A stretch of DNA of 64,000 nt from contig CM060850.1 in assembly GCA_030737835.1 (NCBI GenBank), positions 18,750,032 through 18,814,031 on the forward strand. The letters run 5' to 3'. A model generated the notes under the pieces. The model was not told the DNA's origin, searched no databases, and saw only the letters and a program-made list of their open reading frames with translations. The DNA is from Acorus gramineus (Eukaryota > Streptophyta > Magnoliopsida > Acorales > Acoraceae). This document shows, piece after piece, positions 21,187 through 32,056 of the stretch (its first letter is position 1; each line of letters opens with the position of its first letter). The translations under genes were made by a program, and so were the position numbers.

Positions 21187-24100
21187 TGTTATATATGTGT
21201 CACTTTTAGCCTGCTAGTAACCGTTAGAGCGTCCTGGCAGTTTTTAAAATTTTTAGGGTTTTCGATCGGAACCGCTAATTTTTGGACTGTTAGCTATCGT
21301 CTGAGTTAGAGGACTCCGATTGGAAATCTAACTGCATATTTGGTGTCCTGGCGCCATTTTAGACCTCTCATGAAAATTTCGTCGAATTCTGGCATCGTTT
21401 GCAAAAATTTCGCAGTTCCGGGGCGTATCCGGGTTTTTAAGTCGCGCTCTACTTAAAAGGAATCAAAAATATCTTTTCACTATTCATCATCTTCCCGACT
21501 TGCTCTCTCACTCTCCTCTCCTCCGTTTTTCTTCCGTTTGAGCCCCCTACACCCCTCAAAACCAAAACCTAAGGCACGGGAAGTGTAGATCGGGTCCCGA
21601 TCTACGCTCCGGTGTCTTCAAATCCGAATTCCGACGATCCTAGCCTCCCCGACCTCCCCTTTTCATCCTCTGATTTGGCCCATTCCGAGGGACAAGCTAG
21701 ATCGGGGCGTGAGAAGGCTTTTGGGAAGGGTTTCGGCGCGTGGAGATCCACCGGACGCCTCTTCCTCCCCTCGGTAAGCCTCCTTTCCCTCCTTTTTCTT
21801 GTCTAGATGATTGCTAGGGGGGGTTTTGTGTTTGGGAGGTGGTCGGTGGCAGTGGGGGTCGTCGGAGGGGGGTCGGAGGTGGTTGGAGGTGGTCGGCGGC
21901 AGTGGGAGAGGTGGTTGGAGGTGCTCGGCAGGCTGGGGCCCTGTCCCGAGCAGCGGCAGCGGCCAGGCAGCGCGCAGGGCGGGCGCGCGCGGGCATGCGC
22001 GCGTGCCTGCGCGGGTGTGCGTGCGCGCGGCGTGTGAGTGGGTGTGCGCGGGTCTGGTGCGTGGGGATGGTCGGGCTGGCAGCGCTGATTCGTGGGCTGG
22101 GGGCCTGAGGCAGCACAGGCAACGAGCACAGGAGCCGGCTGGGCGTGCGCGCGTGCGTACGCGCGAGCGTGCGCGCGGGCGTGCGCTCGGGGGAGCTGGT
22201 CGCGGCGGTGCGAGGCGTGCGAGCTGCTCGGCTGGTGCTGGGCGGCTGGTGCTGGGCGAGCTGGGCGGCTGGTGCTGGGCGGGCTGGTGCGCGTGGAGCA
22301 GGTCGCGCGGGTGCGAGGTGGTGGCTGAGACAGCGGATGGCGTGCGCGAGGTGGTGGCCGAGTGCAGGGTGCGCGCGGAGGGCGCAGCGAGGCCGTGGCG
22401 GTGCGCGGAGGCCGCGGCGAGGCCGTGGCGGTGCGCGCGGGCGCGGTGAGGCGGCGATGGTGTGCGCGAGGCGCGGCGGGATGGCGGAGGTGCGCGCGGG
22501 GTGCGCGCGAGGCGAGGCGCTGCGCGCGGGGGCGCGCGAGGTGCTCGCGGGCCGGCGCGAGGCGTGCGGGGTGCGCGGGCTGAAGCGCGGCGGTGCACCC
22601 GGGCGGTCGGGGGCCGTGCGGGTGGTTGCCGGGGGTGTTGGATGCTTGTTGTGGGTTTTGGGGTGTTTATTTATGTATTTAATAATAATTGTGGATTAAT
22701 ACTTACCAAATAATGTCTGTCTTGCAGATCTAGACGGACGGTCGCGCGACGACCCAGATACTGGTGAGTGGGACAATCCAACCCAGTAGAGAGGTGTTAT
22801 ACGCACTTGGGCGTATACCGACCTCTCCTGGGGCGACATGGATTATATTAACCTGTAATAACATGTATTGCATGTGAGCATGATGAAAATGTAGAATGCA
22901 TGCTACCCTAGGCTTTTATGTTAGGGACTTGCACCCATAGGATATGCGTATGAGCCATGCAGCATGTCCCCTGGTTTTCATGCTAGGAAACCCCGGCCTA
23001 TGCATGCGTCCTACTAGTTTAATTATTAAATTAAATGCTGGTATCTGTTAGATCGCATGCCTTAGGATAATATTATAGGGAGGAGCCTTGCGAGGTCAAC
23101 GCTGAGACCCGTGTTAGGGTACTCCGTGTTCCTTGTTTGGTTGTCGGGATGTCCTGTATCGGGACCTCGGGCTGCCCTCCCAAGGTTCTAGTCCCAATAA
23201 TATTATATGTAATGATTGTATGATTGGTATAATTATTAGTATAGTTGGTAGATATTATAGGGAGGGGCCTTGCGAGGACAGCGGTGAGACCCGGGTTAGG
23301 GTACTCCGTGTTCCTTGTTTGGTTGTCGAGGTGTCCTATAACGGGAACTCACGCCGCCCTTCCGAGTTTCTTTCCCCCAATGATATTCCAGCCTTGCTGA
23401 TTTTTGTGCATGTTCCCGCATCTTGATGATGCACCTGGTTGAATTCAGAGGAATTCATGACATTTGAGTTGTGATGATATGTAGTCGGCGGATCCGAGTG
23501 GATCATATGCGTATGGATAGGCTGTTCTGTTCCCTGCGTTGGATTCGGTAGAGGCTACCCCCCAGCGTTAGACAGGGCCTTCCTGACAGAGGGCTCCCAT
23601 TAGTAGGCACCTCCTGATTTGGTTTCGGACTGTGCTGAATGTGGGAGTAGACCAGGCGGCCTACGGAGTGGAGGGAGAGACTACCGGTGGACTAAGGGTG
23701 ACCAACAGCCTAGTCAGTCCCAAAATCCTATGTCACCCGTTGAGGGTGAGGGTGAGGGTGAGGGTGTAGTGGGTTGGCGATGAGCGACCCGCTGGATTTG
23801 TGAATAGATGATTATCAGTCCCAAAATCCTATGTCACCCATGGATGGGTGAGGGTGAGGGTGTGGTGGTTCGGCGAAGTACGAACCACTGGATTATGTTG
23901 TTATGTATTGATGGCTGGATAAAATAATGGAATATTGGTAAATATTGTCTGTGATGCGTGGGTTGTGCTGTTCACTGAGCGTGTGGCTCACCCCTCGCAC
24001 ATGTTTTTCCCCAGTGGTCACTGAGCCTGAGCTGGAGCCGGAGCAGCAGTTGGAGCTTTCCGAGGGATTTCTTCAGTAGCGGAGCAGCGCTACGTCCGCG

Positions 24101-24426
24101 AGTACCAGAGGCTGTCAGCATCCCTTTCCTTGGCTGTATGTATTTTATTTCCGTGCTTGGCACGTGTTGGTATATGTTCAGTTGTATATTGTGTATATTG
24201 GCTCTCACAGGACGTATGATTGTGTATCGAGTCTGTAGAATGTTTATTCACAGATTCAGTCTTTTGCTTCCGCATTTGGTGTATATATCATGTCAGCCCC
24301 TTTTGTTGCATGTGTGTCATTCTAGTTGTCTGTGTATGATATATATATATTTGACCTCCTGTGTAGGTTTCTGATATGATATATACACCTGCCGCGTCCC
24401 TGGGTTGGCCGCCCTGGGGCGTGACA
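21187..24426 (+). mobile_element. Solo L1 LTR (S2), subfamily L1b
   Basis: TGTTATATATGTGTCAC to GGGGCGTGACA, 3240 bp, with perfect 5-bp repeats CGTAC at 21182-21186 and 24427-24431. It lacks the W-box cluster: U3 passes directly from GCGTATCCGGGTTT to the leader. It carries the alternate hairpin arms GAGAGG/CCTCTC (22789-22827), the 36-nt block 22728-22763, and two tandem copies of the TTGTTTGGTTGTCGG block (near 23130 and 23310). The acidic frame reads VTEPELEPEQQLELSEG before the shared TAG. Confidence 0.93.
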
Positions 24427-26012
24427 CGTACAGGCCGTATGTACGCTTGTCCGAGTGTTGGGTATTTTTAGTGTATTTTTGGTGTATTTGTTTATTTTAC
24501 TCACCGGGTTGATTACCCTGTCTTGCAGATCTTGACGGACGGTCGTCCGACGACCCGGTTACCGGTGAGTGGGACAACCCAACCCAGTGGGGAGGCGCTA
24601 TATGCACTTGGGCGTATACCGTCCTCCCCTGGGGTACCGCAGTTGATATTAACTTGTTAATTGCAATCCATGCAAGCATGATTAATGTGTAGAATGCATG
24701 CCACCCTAGACTTGTATGATAGGGACTTGCACCCTTAGGATATGTGTATGAGCCGTGCATCTTGTCACCTTGTTATCATGCTAGGAAAGCCTCGACCTAT
24801 GTATGCATCCTATTAGTTTGATTTATTTAATTAAATGCAAACTTATGATATTGTAGCATGCCTTAGGGAATATTAAGGGGCCTTGCGAGGTAAACATTGA
24901 GACCCAGGCTAGGGTACTCCGTGTTCCTTGTTTGGTTGGCGGGATGTCCTATATCGGGACCTCAGGTTGCCTCCCAAGGTTTCTTTTCCCCATTATTTAT
25001 CTTATATGTTCCCCGCATCTTGGTTATGCGCGCTGGAGGAATTCTGAAGAATTCAAGACATTAGAGTTGTTGAGTTGTGTTGTCGGCGGATCCGAGTGGA
25101 TGATATGCGCATGGATAGACTGTTTTGTTCCCTTCGTTGGATCCGTGTAGAGACTGCCCCGGCGTTAGAAAGGCTGTCCCGTGCAGGGGCTCCCATCAGT
25201 AGGCACCTCCTGATTTGGGACGGACTGTGCTGAATGTGGGGGTGGCCAAACGGCCTACGGAGTGGGGAGAGACTATCGGTGGACCAAGGGTGACCAACAG
25301 CCTTGTCAGTCCCAAAAGCCTATGTCACCTATTGAGGGGTGAGGGTGAGGGTGTGGTGGGCCGGCAATGTGGCGACCCACAAGATTGTGTAAGGATGATT
25401 ATCAGCCTATTAAGTCCCAATATCCTTTGTCACCTATTGAGGGGTGAGGGTGAGGGTGTGGTGGTTCGGCGATGTAGCGACCCACTGGATTTGTGTTGTT
25501 TATGCCACTTTGAGGCTTTTGCTGATTAATTGTGGTTAATATGAATTGTGATGCATGGGTTGTGCTATTCACTGAGCGTGTGGCTCACCCCTCGCATAAT
25601 ATTTTTCTCCAGTGATTACCGAGGCGGACTTGAAGGAGGAGCTTCCCGAGCGACTGCACCAGTAGCGGAGTAGCGCCACGTCCCTCGAGTTTTTGAGGCC
25701 ATCAGCATCCTTCTTTTATTGTATGTATATATTTCTGTGCTTGGGCACCCAGTTTGGATTATATTTGGATGTATGTGTGTATATTGGCTCTCACAGGACA
25801 TATGATTATGTATCGAGTCTGTAGTATGTTTTTGGATTACAGATTCAGTCTTTTTAGCTTTCGCTATCTGTGTATACATCATGTCAGCCTCTTTGTTGTC
25901 TGTGTTGTCCTTTTTGCTGTTGTTTATTGTATGCTATTGATCTTCTGTATTGACGGCTGATATCATGTATACGCTTGCCGCGTCCCGGGGACGGCCGCCC
26001 TGGGGCGTGACA
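24427..26012 (+). repeat. L1 LTR E, second part (3' LTR of element C)
   Basis: The first five bases are the right-hand target-site copy of S2. It contains the 36-nt block (24529-24564), hairpin (24590-24628), minisatellite (25311-25462) and acidic-frame block (after TTTCTCCAG at about 25612), and ends GGGGCGTGACA at 26012. Confidence 0.88.
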
Positions 26013-26313
26013 TGTTCCACCCTTAGAAAGGGGGGTTTCTCACATGCGTTCTCTGGAGAAGAGATCTCCTTGGACGGAGGGGAAGGAGGGGGGAAGAGAG
26101 GTTCCCCATCAGGAGGTTTGGTCAACATCAGGCCAGCCTCCATTAGCACCATTGGAGCGGACCTCCGGTGTCCAGAAGAGGGGACAAGGTTCCCACCAAG
26201 TTTTAGAGAACTACACATTTGATGTGATAGGGCGCGAGCAATCAATGGTAGCAATAAATATCTGATATGAGGTTTTTTGTTTCCTTATTGATCTTATGAA
26301 TCTAACAAATCTC

Positions 26314-26315
<2 letters not shown>

Positions 26316-26354
<39 letters not shown>
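26316..26354 (+). repeat. (CT)n microsatellite
   Basis: Uninterrupted CT dinucleotide run of 39 bases. Confidence 0.97.
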
Positions 26355-26357
<3 letters not shown>

Positions 26358-26398
26358 CTCAACAACATCAAATCTCTATATCTGATACGAGGATTTAG

Positions 26399-26887
26399 GG
26401 AGTTGAGAATGTTGTTTGATCATATTTTTGTCAAGTATTATTCTAAGATGTGCAATATGAATCTGTGAATTTTTTTCTAAGAATAAAAATAAAAATGGAT
26501 ATATGTCTGTATCATTTGATTCATATTGTGCAATTTGATACAAATTATCTGTGGTTCAATTGAAAAGTTGTGCAGTTCAATTCTTATACTCTGCCCCTCG
26601 ATACTTATGTTGTGCATTTTGATTCAGCTATTGAAAAATTATTATATTTTTCAATTGTAGGTTGTACAGTTCAATTCATAGGTTCTGCAGTTTGGTCACA
26701 TGTACAATTTGCTTAAAATGTGAGAGCTTGATTTGAAGAGTTGTGTAGTTCAATTAACATGTCATGTTTTCTTTTGTAAGGGGCTTAAATTTTTGAATTT
26801 GTTTTGCAATGTATTGAAAAGGTTATTGTCAAAAAAAAAATTGATTTTTGTAATTCAAGGTGGATTAAATGGAGTTTATAAGGTTTG
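26399..26887 (+). repeat. 490-bp tandem unit, copy 1
   Basis: Starts AGTTGAGAATGTTGTTTGA. Copy 2 starts near 26888 (AGGTGTGAATGTTGTTTGA) and continues after the Athila insertion at 35036-35400. Within each unit a short theme such as TGTGCAGTTCAATTC or TGTGCAATTTGATAC recurs. Confidence 0.8.
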
Positions 26888-27003
26888 GGGAGGTGTGAAT
26901 GTTGTTTGATCATATATTGTCAAGTATTATTCTAAGATGTTCAATTTGAATCTATGAATTTTTTATAAATTATAAAATTATAAATAAAAATTGATATATG
27001 TTG

Positions 27004-27008
27004 TGTAG
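27004..27008. other. Target-site duplication of the Athila element, left (TGTAG)
   Basis: TGTAG here and TGTAG at 35031-35035, directly outside the two LTRs. Confidence 0.95.
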
Positions 27009-28197
27009 TGTTAGATATTCAAAAGAACATATTTTTATATGCTTTTAAGAGTTGTTTTGGAATATTTCCCTATGTAATTATTCATATATACATGCATATT
27101 AGGGAAGTTTCTATTCTTTATATTCAAAGCATATTTTGCACAAATTGACAATATTTATACAATTAATATGCATTATCATATTTTTCATATAGAGCCACAT
27201 TTTAAAATTCAAAAATCTAAATTTGGCAGTATTTAAATTTGGCAGGTTATAAATTGGAGAAGGAATTAGCATTCAAAGCTTCATCAAAACTTCTAAAAAT
27301 GATCTACCAAATCAATAAAATCTTCAATCAAATCAGCTTTGACATCTCCAACAAATCAACAAGATCTCTAACAGATTTTGCAATTATATCTCCAACATAT
27401 TTTGCAAATCAGCATTAACAACTCAAGCAAATCAGCATTTACAACGAATTCAACCCTCAAAACCCCTATAAAAAGATCTGAGCATTCATCAAGGAGAGAT
27501 CTCTGCATTCAGCCAGAAGGAATTTATTTTCAGTTTTTCTTTTCTGTTTTTAGTTTTTGTTTTTGTTTTTATTTCTTTAGTATTAGAGACAGATTCTCTT
27601 GTGTTTTTATAATAAAGTGCATTATTATTTTATGGAATATTTTTATTTTTATTCTAGAATTTCATCAACCATGGTAGGCTAGAAAATCCTTCCATCAAGG
27701 AGAGGATTCCACCCCATGAGATTGAGTGATTGATTATTTTCTTTGTGCATTGATGTTTTCTGATTTGTTCTTCATGTTTATATAGTTTCTTCAACTCAGA
27801 TTTCTTTTGATTATGGGTATTTTTAGATCTTCCGTCGTTCTACTTAGATGGGATACGGTTGATGCTTTATAAACCCTATTTTTAAATCGAGTAGAAGTGA
27901 ACTGCTTTTGAAATATTCTGTTTTCATTGAATGCAAAAGAAAGAATTATCACGATATTCGTGGGGTGGATTTCCAATCCTTGGTGGTCTTTTTTTTATAC
28001 ATTGACTTCAACCTAAGCTTTTCAAATAATTTGTTTTTAAACCTTTTTGCCAAATATTGATAATCTTTTACTTTTATTCGTTTGCTTCAATAGCCTCCCT
28101 GTGGATTCGACCCCTTGCTACCACTTTCTACCTAGGTAAGGGTTTTATATTTTTGTTGGCAAAGACAAGATTTTAACGACAATCAAAGCCACCAACA
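27009..28197 (+). repeat. Athila 5' LTR
   Basis: TGTTAGATATTC to CCACCAACA, 1189 bp. TATAAAA at 27467-27473 and AATAAA at 27611-27616 place the promoter and poly(A) signal in the expected order. Confidence 0.95.
27467..27473 (+). promoter_or_regulatory. TATA box, Athila 5' LTR
   Basis: CCCCTATAAAAAG; the same in the 3' LTR at 34300-34306. The poly(A) signal AATAAA follows about 140 bp later in both. Confidence 0.8.
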
Positions 28198-28200
28198 AAT

Positions 28201-28218
28201 TGGCGCCGTTGCCGGGGA
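28201..28218 (+). other. Primer-binding site, Asp tRNA
   Basis: TGGCGCCGTTGCCGGGGA, three bases after the 5' LTR, complementary to the 3' end of plant Asp tRNA. This primer is characteristic of Athila-type elements. Confidence 0.9.
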
Positions 28219-28919
28219 GGCAAGGTAAGTAACGGTGAAGGTATCAAATTTTTTTTTTCTTTTCTTAAAAAAAAATAAAAATAAAAACAAAAAAAAATTA
28301 TATAAAAAAAAAAATTATTTTTCTTTTATTTGGTTTGCAGGAAGAAGAGAGAAGGATGAGGAACATAAAGCTCAAGACTCATTGATCTAATTCCACTTCA
28401 AATTTTTGGATTTCCGGAGTGAACATACTCCGTAGGTAAGTTCTCCATTGACAAAAGCTCTTGTTTTAATGTTTGTTGTGCATTTAGCGTATTCATTTGC
28501 ATAAATCAACTTAAGGGCAAAATTCATAAAAAAAAAAAAGAAAAGATAAGGTCGGTATTTCATCAATCGTCCTTGGCCCAAAAATCACTACATTGCATGA
28601 TTATCCCAAGCCAATTAAAATAAAATCAATTAGACATTGGCTTTAGGATTCTTGAGCTCATTAAGGCAAAGACCACCAAAAGTTCCACCAATTATGCTCT
28701 TTGATCATGTTGATGTCTAGGAAAGCTTTGTCCCTCTAAGGGAGACACTTTGTGTTCTAGAAGGGTGGTACTTAAGCGGGACCATTGTGACCCCACCACT
28801 ACCTGGAAGCTGACCTGGTCAACGTTTCATAGGACCGAATTGGAGGCTTAGGTGTTCTTTTCAAACCTGTTAGGAGCTGTCTAATCTAGGAGAGAGGTTC
28901 AAATTTTTGTTTCTGGTGC
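28219..28919 (+). other. Athila untranslated leader
   Basis: About 0.7 kb between PBS and gag ATG, with A/T homopolymer runs near 28250-28330 and 28528-28540. No coding frame is supported. It probably contains packaging signals, but none can be identified by eye. Confidence 0.6.
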
Positions 28920-30929
28920 ATGCACGGTAGAAGATCCATTAGGGGAGAGTTAAAACCTTTAGACCCTGAGATTGAGAGAACCTTTCATCAACATAGGCGA
29001 GTCCTTAACCATTCATCACTCTTCACAATGGGTGAACGTGCCAAAACCCTGAATGAGCTATATGCTCCTGCATCTTCCGATCCACCAACTTGCATAGTGC
29101 TGCCGGCCACCACTGCAATCCAATTTGAAATTCGGCCGGCAACCATCAATATGCTTCCCAAATTCCATGGGTTCGAGAGTGAGCAACCCTATATCCATCT
29201 AAACAAATTCTTGACAATTTGTCAAACATTCAAAAATCAGAACCTAGATGAGGAAGGTGTCAAATTGAGGTTGTTCCCCATGACTTTGGAAGATCATGCA
29301 GCTGCATGGCTGTATTCCCTCTCCACCAATTCAATTTCAACATGGGAACAACTCTCTAAAAAATTCATGACAAAATTTTATCCTATGGCAAAAACTGAGA
29401 AAATCAAAGATGCCATTAGAACTTTTAGGGGGAGAGCTGAAGATGAATTTTCTCAAATTTGGGAAAAATTTCATGATTTGTTAATCAAATGCCCACACCA
29501 TGGGCTTGACAAAGCCCAACTAGTTCACTTTTTCTATAAGGGACTACCTCACACACATAGGAACATGATTGAGTCCATGCACAAGGGTAAGTTCATGGAT
29601 CAGACCCCTGATGAAGCCTATGAGTTCCTTGTAGATTTAGCTGAGAATGCCCAGAATTGGAGTAGCTATGACAATGAAGTTGATGATAGAGGATCTAGAA
29701 AGTCAGGTATTTATGAAATAAAAGCAGATCCAGATCTTAAATATGTCATGACCAACTTAGTGGATGGGGTGAACAAATTGAGCAAGAAGTTTGATACTTT
29801 TGCGGTAACAACAAACCGGAACTCACAGAGAGATCCAAACCCCATAATGAATGTGGAACATGAGCCACACAACATATGTCTCATTTGTGATAGTTCAGAG
29901 CATCTAGTGGAGTGTTGCCCTAGTTTGCCCACCATCAAGGCTGAGCAGGCAAATTCAATTAATTCATATAATGCCTTCAAAAAGCCCACTCCCAATTCTT
30001 TTGGCCCAGTATACCATCCTGATAATAGGTTTCATCCAAACTTCTCTTATAGGCAGAATGAACCTATCCAATATCAAGGTGGTCCACCAGGGTATCAAAG
30101 AAATTTTTCTAGGCCAAGCCCGTCACAAGCTCCTCAGTTGAACCAACCTTTGGTTCCACCTCCTCCTCCTTATGTTGCTCCCACTCCTCAACAACCCTCA
30201 CATCTGGAAGCCATGATGGCTAACATGATGAAGCAACAACAAGAATTCATCCATCAGCAGCAGCAAACCAATTTGTCACAAACCCAGACTAATCAAATCC
30301 ATGCACAAGCAATTGCAAAACTTGAAGTTAGTCTAAGCCAAATAGCCAGTTCTCTAGTAGATAGGAAGAAGGGTGAATTACCTAGTCAGCCAGTGCCTAA
30401 TCCTAGTAGGCAACAGAGTCAAGGCCCAATAGGGCAATATCAGGTTAACTCTAATGAAAACTCATCCCATGAAGTCCAGGCCATTACCACCTTAACATAT
30501 GGCAGGCGAGTGGACAAAAAGGTCCAACTCCCCAAGGAAAAAAGTGAAGAAATCGCGGTCCATAAGACTGCTGACCAGGAAGAAGGTCAGGAGACCCAAG
30601 AGAAGGGAAATGAAACCCAGGAAATAGCACCAAAGCCAGTAGATGTCTACAAACCCAAAGCTCCTTATCCTCTTAGATTGCAAGAACCCAAGAAAAGTTC
30701 TCATTTTGATGATATCATGGAAGTATTCAAGAATGTTCAGATCAATATACCTTTCTTAGATGCCATCAAACAGATTCCCTCCTATACAAAATTCCTGAAA
30801 GATCTCACCACGGTGAAAAGGAGAACCAGTGTTCCTAGGCACGCTGTGATGGCTGCACAAGCCTCATCTTTCATTCAACAGCAAATTGCTCCAAGGACCC
30901 TGGTTGCCCCACAATTGCAATCAAAGTAG
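28920..30929 (+). CDS. Gag protein of the Athila-type element
   Basis: An uninterrupted frame of 669 codons from ATG 28920 (MHGRRSIRGELKPLDPEI). The capsid-like retrotransposon-gag domain spans about residues 75-250 (LPKFHGFESEQPYIHL, AAAWLYSL, LSKKFMTKFYP). A CCHC-like zinc knuckle is at about residues 320-332 (CLICDSSEHLVEC), then a proline/glutamine-rich linker (about 375-470) and a charged region rich in K/E/Q. It should form particles and bind element RNA. The last roughly dozen residues are probably out of the ancestral frame: the neighbouring frame reads KDPGCPTIAIKVG, the usual Athila lead-in to protease, which places a one-base shift near 30885. The frame is otherwise well preserved, consistent with a young copy. 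Confidence 0.9.
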   Translation: MHGRRSIRGELKPLDPEIERTFHQHRRVLNHSSLFTMGERAKTLNELYAPASSDPPTCIVLPATTAIQFEIRPATINMLPKFHGFESEQPYIHLNKFLTICQTFKNQNLDEEGVKLRLFPMTLEDHAAAWLYSLSTNSISTWEQLSKKFMTKFYPMAKTEKIKDAIRTFRGRAEDEFSQIWEKFHDLLIKCPHHGLDKAQLVHFFYKGLPHTHRNMIESMHKGKFMDQTPDEAYEFLVDLAENAQNWSSYDNEVDDRGSRKSGIYEIKADPDLKYVMTNLVDGVNKLSKKFDTFAVTTNRNSQRDPNPIMNVEHEPHNICLICDSSEHLVECCPSLPTIKAEQANSINSYNAFKKPTPNSFGPVYHPDNRFHPNFSYRQNEPIQYQGGPPGYQRNFSRPSPSQAPQLNQPLVPPPPPYVAPTPQQPSHLEAMMANMMKQQQEFIHQQQQTNLSQTQTNQIHAQAIAKLEVSLSQIASSLVDRKKGELPSQPVPNPSRQQSQGPIGQYQVNSNENSSHEVQAITTLTYGRRVDKKVQLPKEKSEEIAVHKTADQEEGQETQEKGNETQEIAPKPVDVYKPKAPYPLRLQEPKKSSHFDDIMEVFKNVQINIPFLDAIKQIPSYTKFLKDLTTVKRRTSVPRHAVMAAQASSFIQQQIAPRTLVAPQLQSK

Positions 30930-32056
30930 GAGAGACTATCATCCAAAGAGCCCTCCTAGATTTAGGAGCCAGTGTGAATTTGCTACCCTATTCTGTGTAC
31001 AAGGAGTTAGGTTTGGGGGAGTTAAAACCCACAGACATTACCCTTTCATTAGCAGATAGAACTGTGAAATATCCAAAGGGAATTGTGGAGGATGTGATTG
31101 TCAAGGTGAAAGAATTCTATTATCCTGTGGATTTTGTAGTCTTAGAAACTGAACCAGTGAAAAACCCAGGCAGCCATATCCCTGTGATCCTAGGCAGACC
31201 ATATTTAGCCACATCAGATGCTGTTATTAGATGTCGGAATGGTATAATGACTCTAGCCTTCGGAAACATGACTGTCCAACTCAATGTTTTCCATAGTAGT
31301 AACCAATCAACTGAAATTGATGATCTTGAGGAAGTTTGCATGATTGATGATATGATCAACAACTCTTTGGAAGAGTCGAGTTATTCTGACCCATTCAGCA
31401 AAGATTTTGATAAAGAAGGTTCAATTAGGGAAGCAAATGCACTTTTAGATTCTGCTCTATTCATGGATACTAGCAAATGGGCCACTCAGTTTGAATCATT
31501 GCCCATTTCTGAATCTTTGCTGGTGTCATCTAGTGTCAATTCACCCCAGTTAGAGTTTAAGGATCATTTCCCTGTACCCTTCATTGACCAAGTCCCTATT
31601 TATGGCAAGGCCTACCATTTACCTGTCAAATTAGAATACAAAGCATATTGGGTAATGAAACGCCTCAATTTTGATCGCGACAAGGCAAAAGAACATAGGA
31701 AACTGCAACTCGATGAGTTAGAAGAGATTAGGAATGATGCATATAACTGTGCCGCAAGGTACAAGAACCGCATGAAGACCATGCATGATAAGATTATCCT
31801 TCGTAAGGAATTTTTCGCCGGTCAGAAGGTCCTTTTGTACAATTCTAGACTTCATTTATTTCCTGGGAAATTGAAATCTCGCTGGACTGGCCCATACACA
31901 GTTGAGAAAGTTCATCCACATGGGGCGATTGAAATCCATAATGCCAAGGATGGTAGTACTTTCCAAGTCAATGGACATCGTTTGAAACCATATCTTGAGT
32001 ATCTGAGCCCAGAAGTTGAGGAGACGATTTTGGAAGATCCTGTGTATCAAGATTGA
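30902..32056 (+). CDS. Truncated Pol: protease fused in frame to integrase C-terminus (RT, RNase H and IN core missing)
   Basis: The frame is open from before 30902, but its first ATG is at 30974. Protease carries the Athila-type active site LLDLGASVNLLP (about 30953-30988) and the ILGRPYL motif (about 31188-31208). After a linker of about 120 residues it continues without a stop into the integrase C-terminal region: GKAYHLPVKLEYKAYW at about 31605, the basic RKEFFAGQKVLLYNSRL segment, then KLKSRWTGPYTVEKV. The stop is at 32054-32056. The RT, RNase H and D,D35E catalytic regions expected between them are gone with the frame preserved. Protease may be active if expressed by frameshift from gag; integrase cannot be. 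The phase is -1 relative to gag. Confidence 0.85.
   Translation, partial: GCPTIAIKVGETIIQRALLDLGASVNLLPYSVYKELGLGELKPTDITLSLADRTVKYPKGIVEDVIVKVKEFYYPVDFVVLETEPVKNPGSHIPVILGRPYLATSDAVIRCRNGIMTLAFGNMTVQLNVFHSSNQSTEIDDLEEVCMIDDMINNSLEESSYSDPFSKDFDKEGSIREANALLDSALFMDTSKWATQFESLPISESLLVSSSVNSPQLEFKDHFPVPFIDQVPIYGKAYHLPVKLEYKAYWVMKRLNFDRDKAKEHRKLQLDELEEIRNDAYNCAARYKNRMKTMHDKIILRKEFFAGQKVLLYNSRLHLFPGKLKSRWTGPYTVEKVHPHGAIEIHNAKDGSTFQVNGHRLKPYLEYLSPEVEETILEDPVYQD

Larger units (their letters stand above)
26013..27003 (+). other. Unclassified AT-rich sequence with microsatellite and tandem duplication
   Basis: No gene or recognised element. The composition changes sharply from GC-rich LTR to AT-rich DNA near 26220. 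It holds a CT microsatellite (26316-26354) and the first copy of a roughly 490-bp unit (26399-26887). It may belong to an older degraded transposon whose other side lies at 35036-35488. Confidence 0.6.

Noticed and set aside
26041..26265. Short frames near 26000-26265 as a gene fragment
   Set aside because: No recognisable domain; the frame begins inside LTR E and ends in AT-rich DNA.
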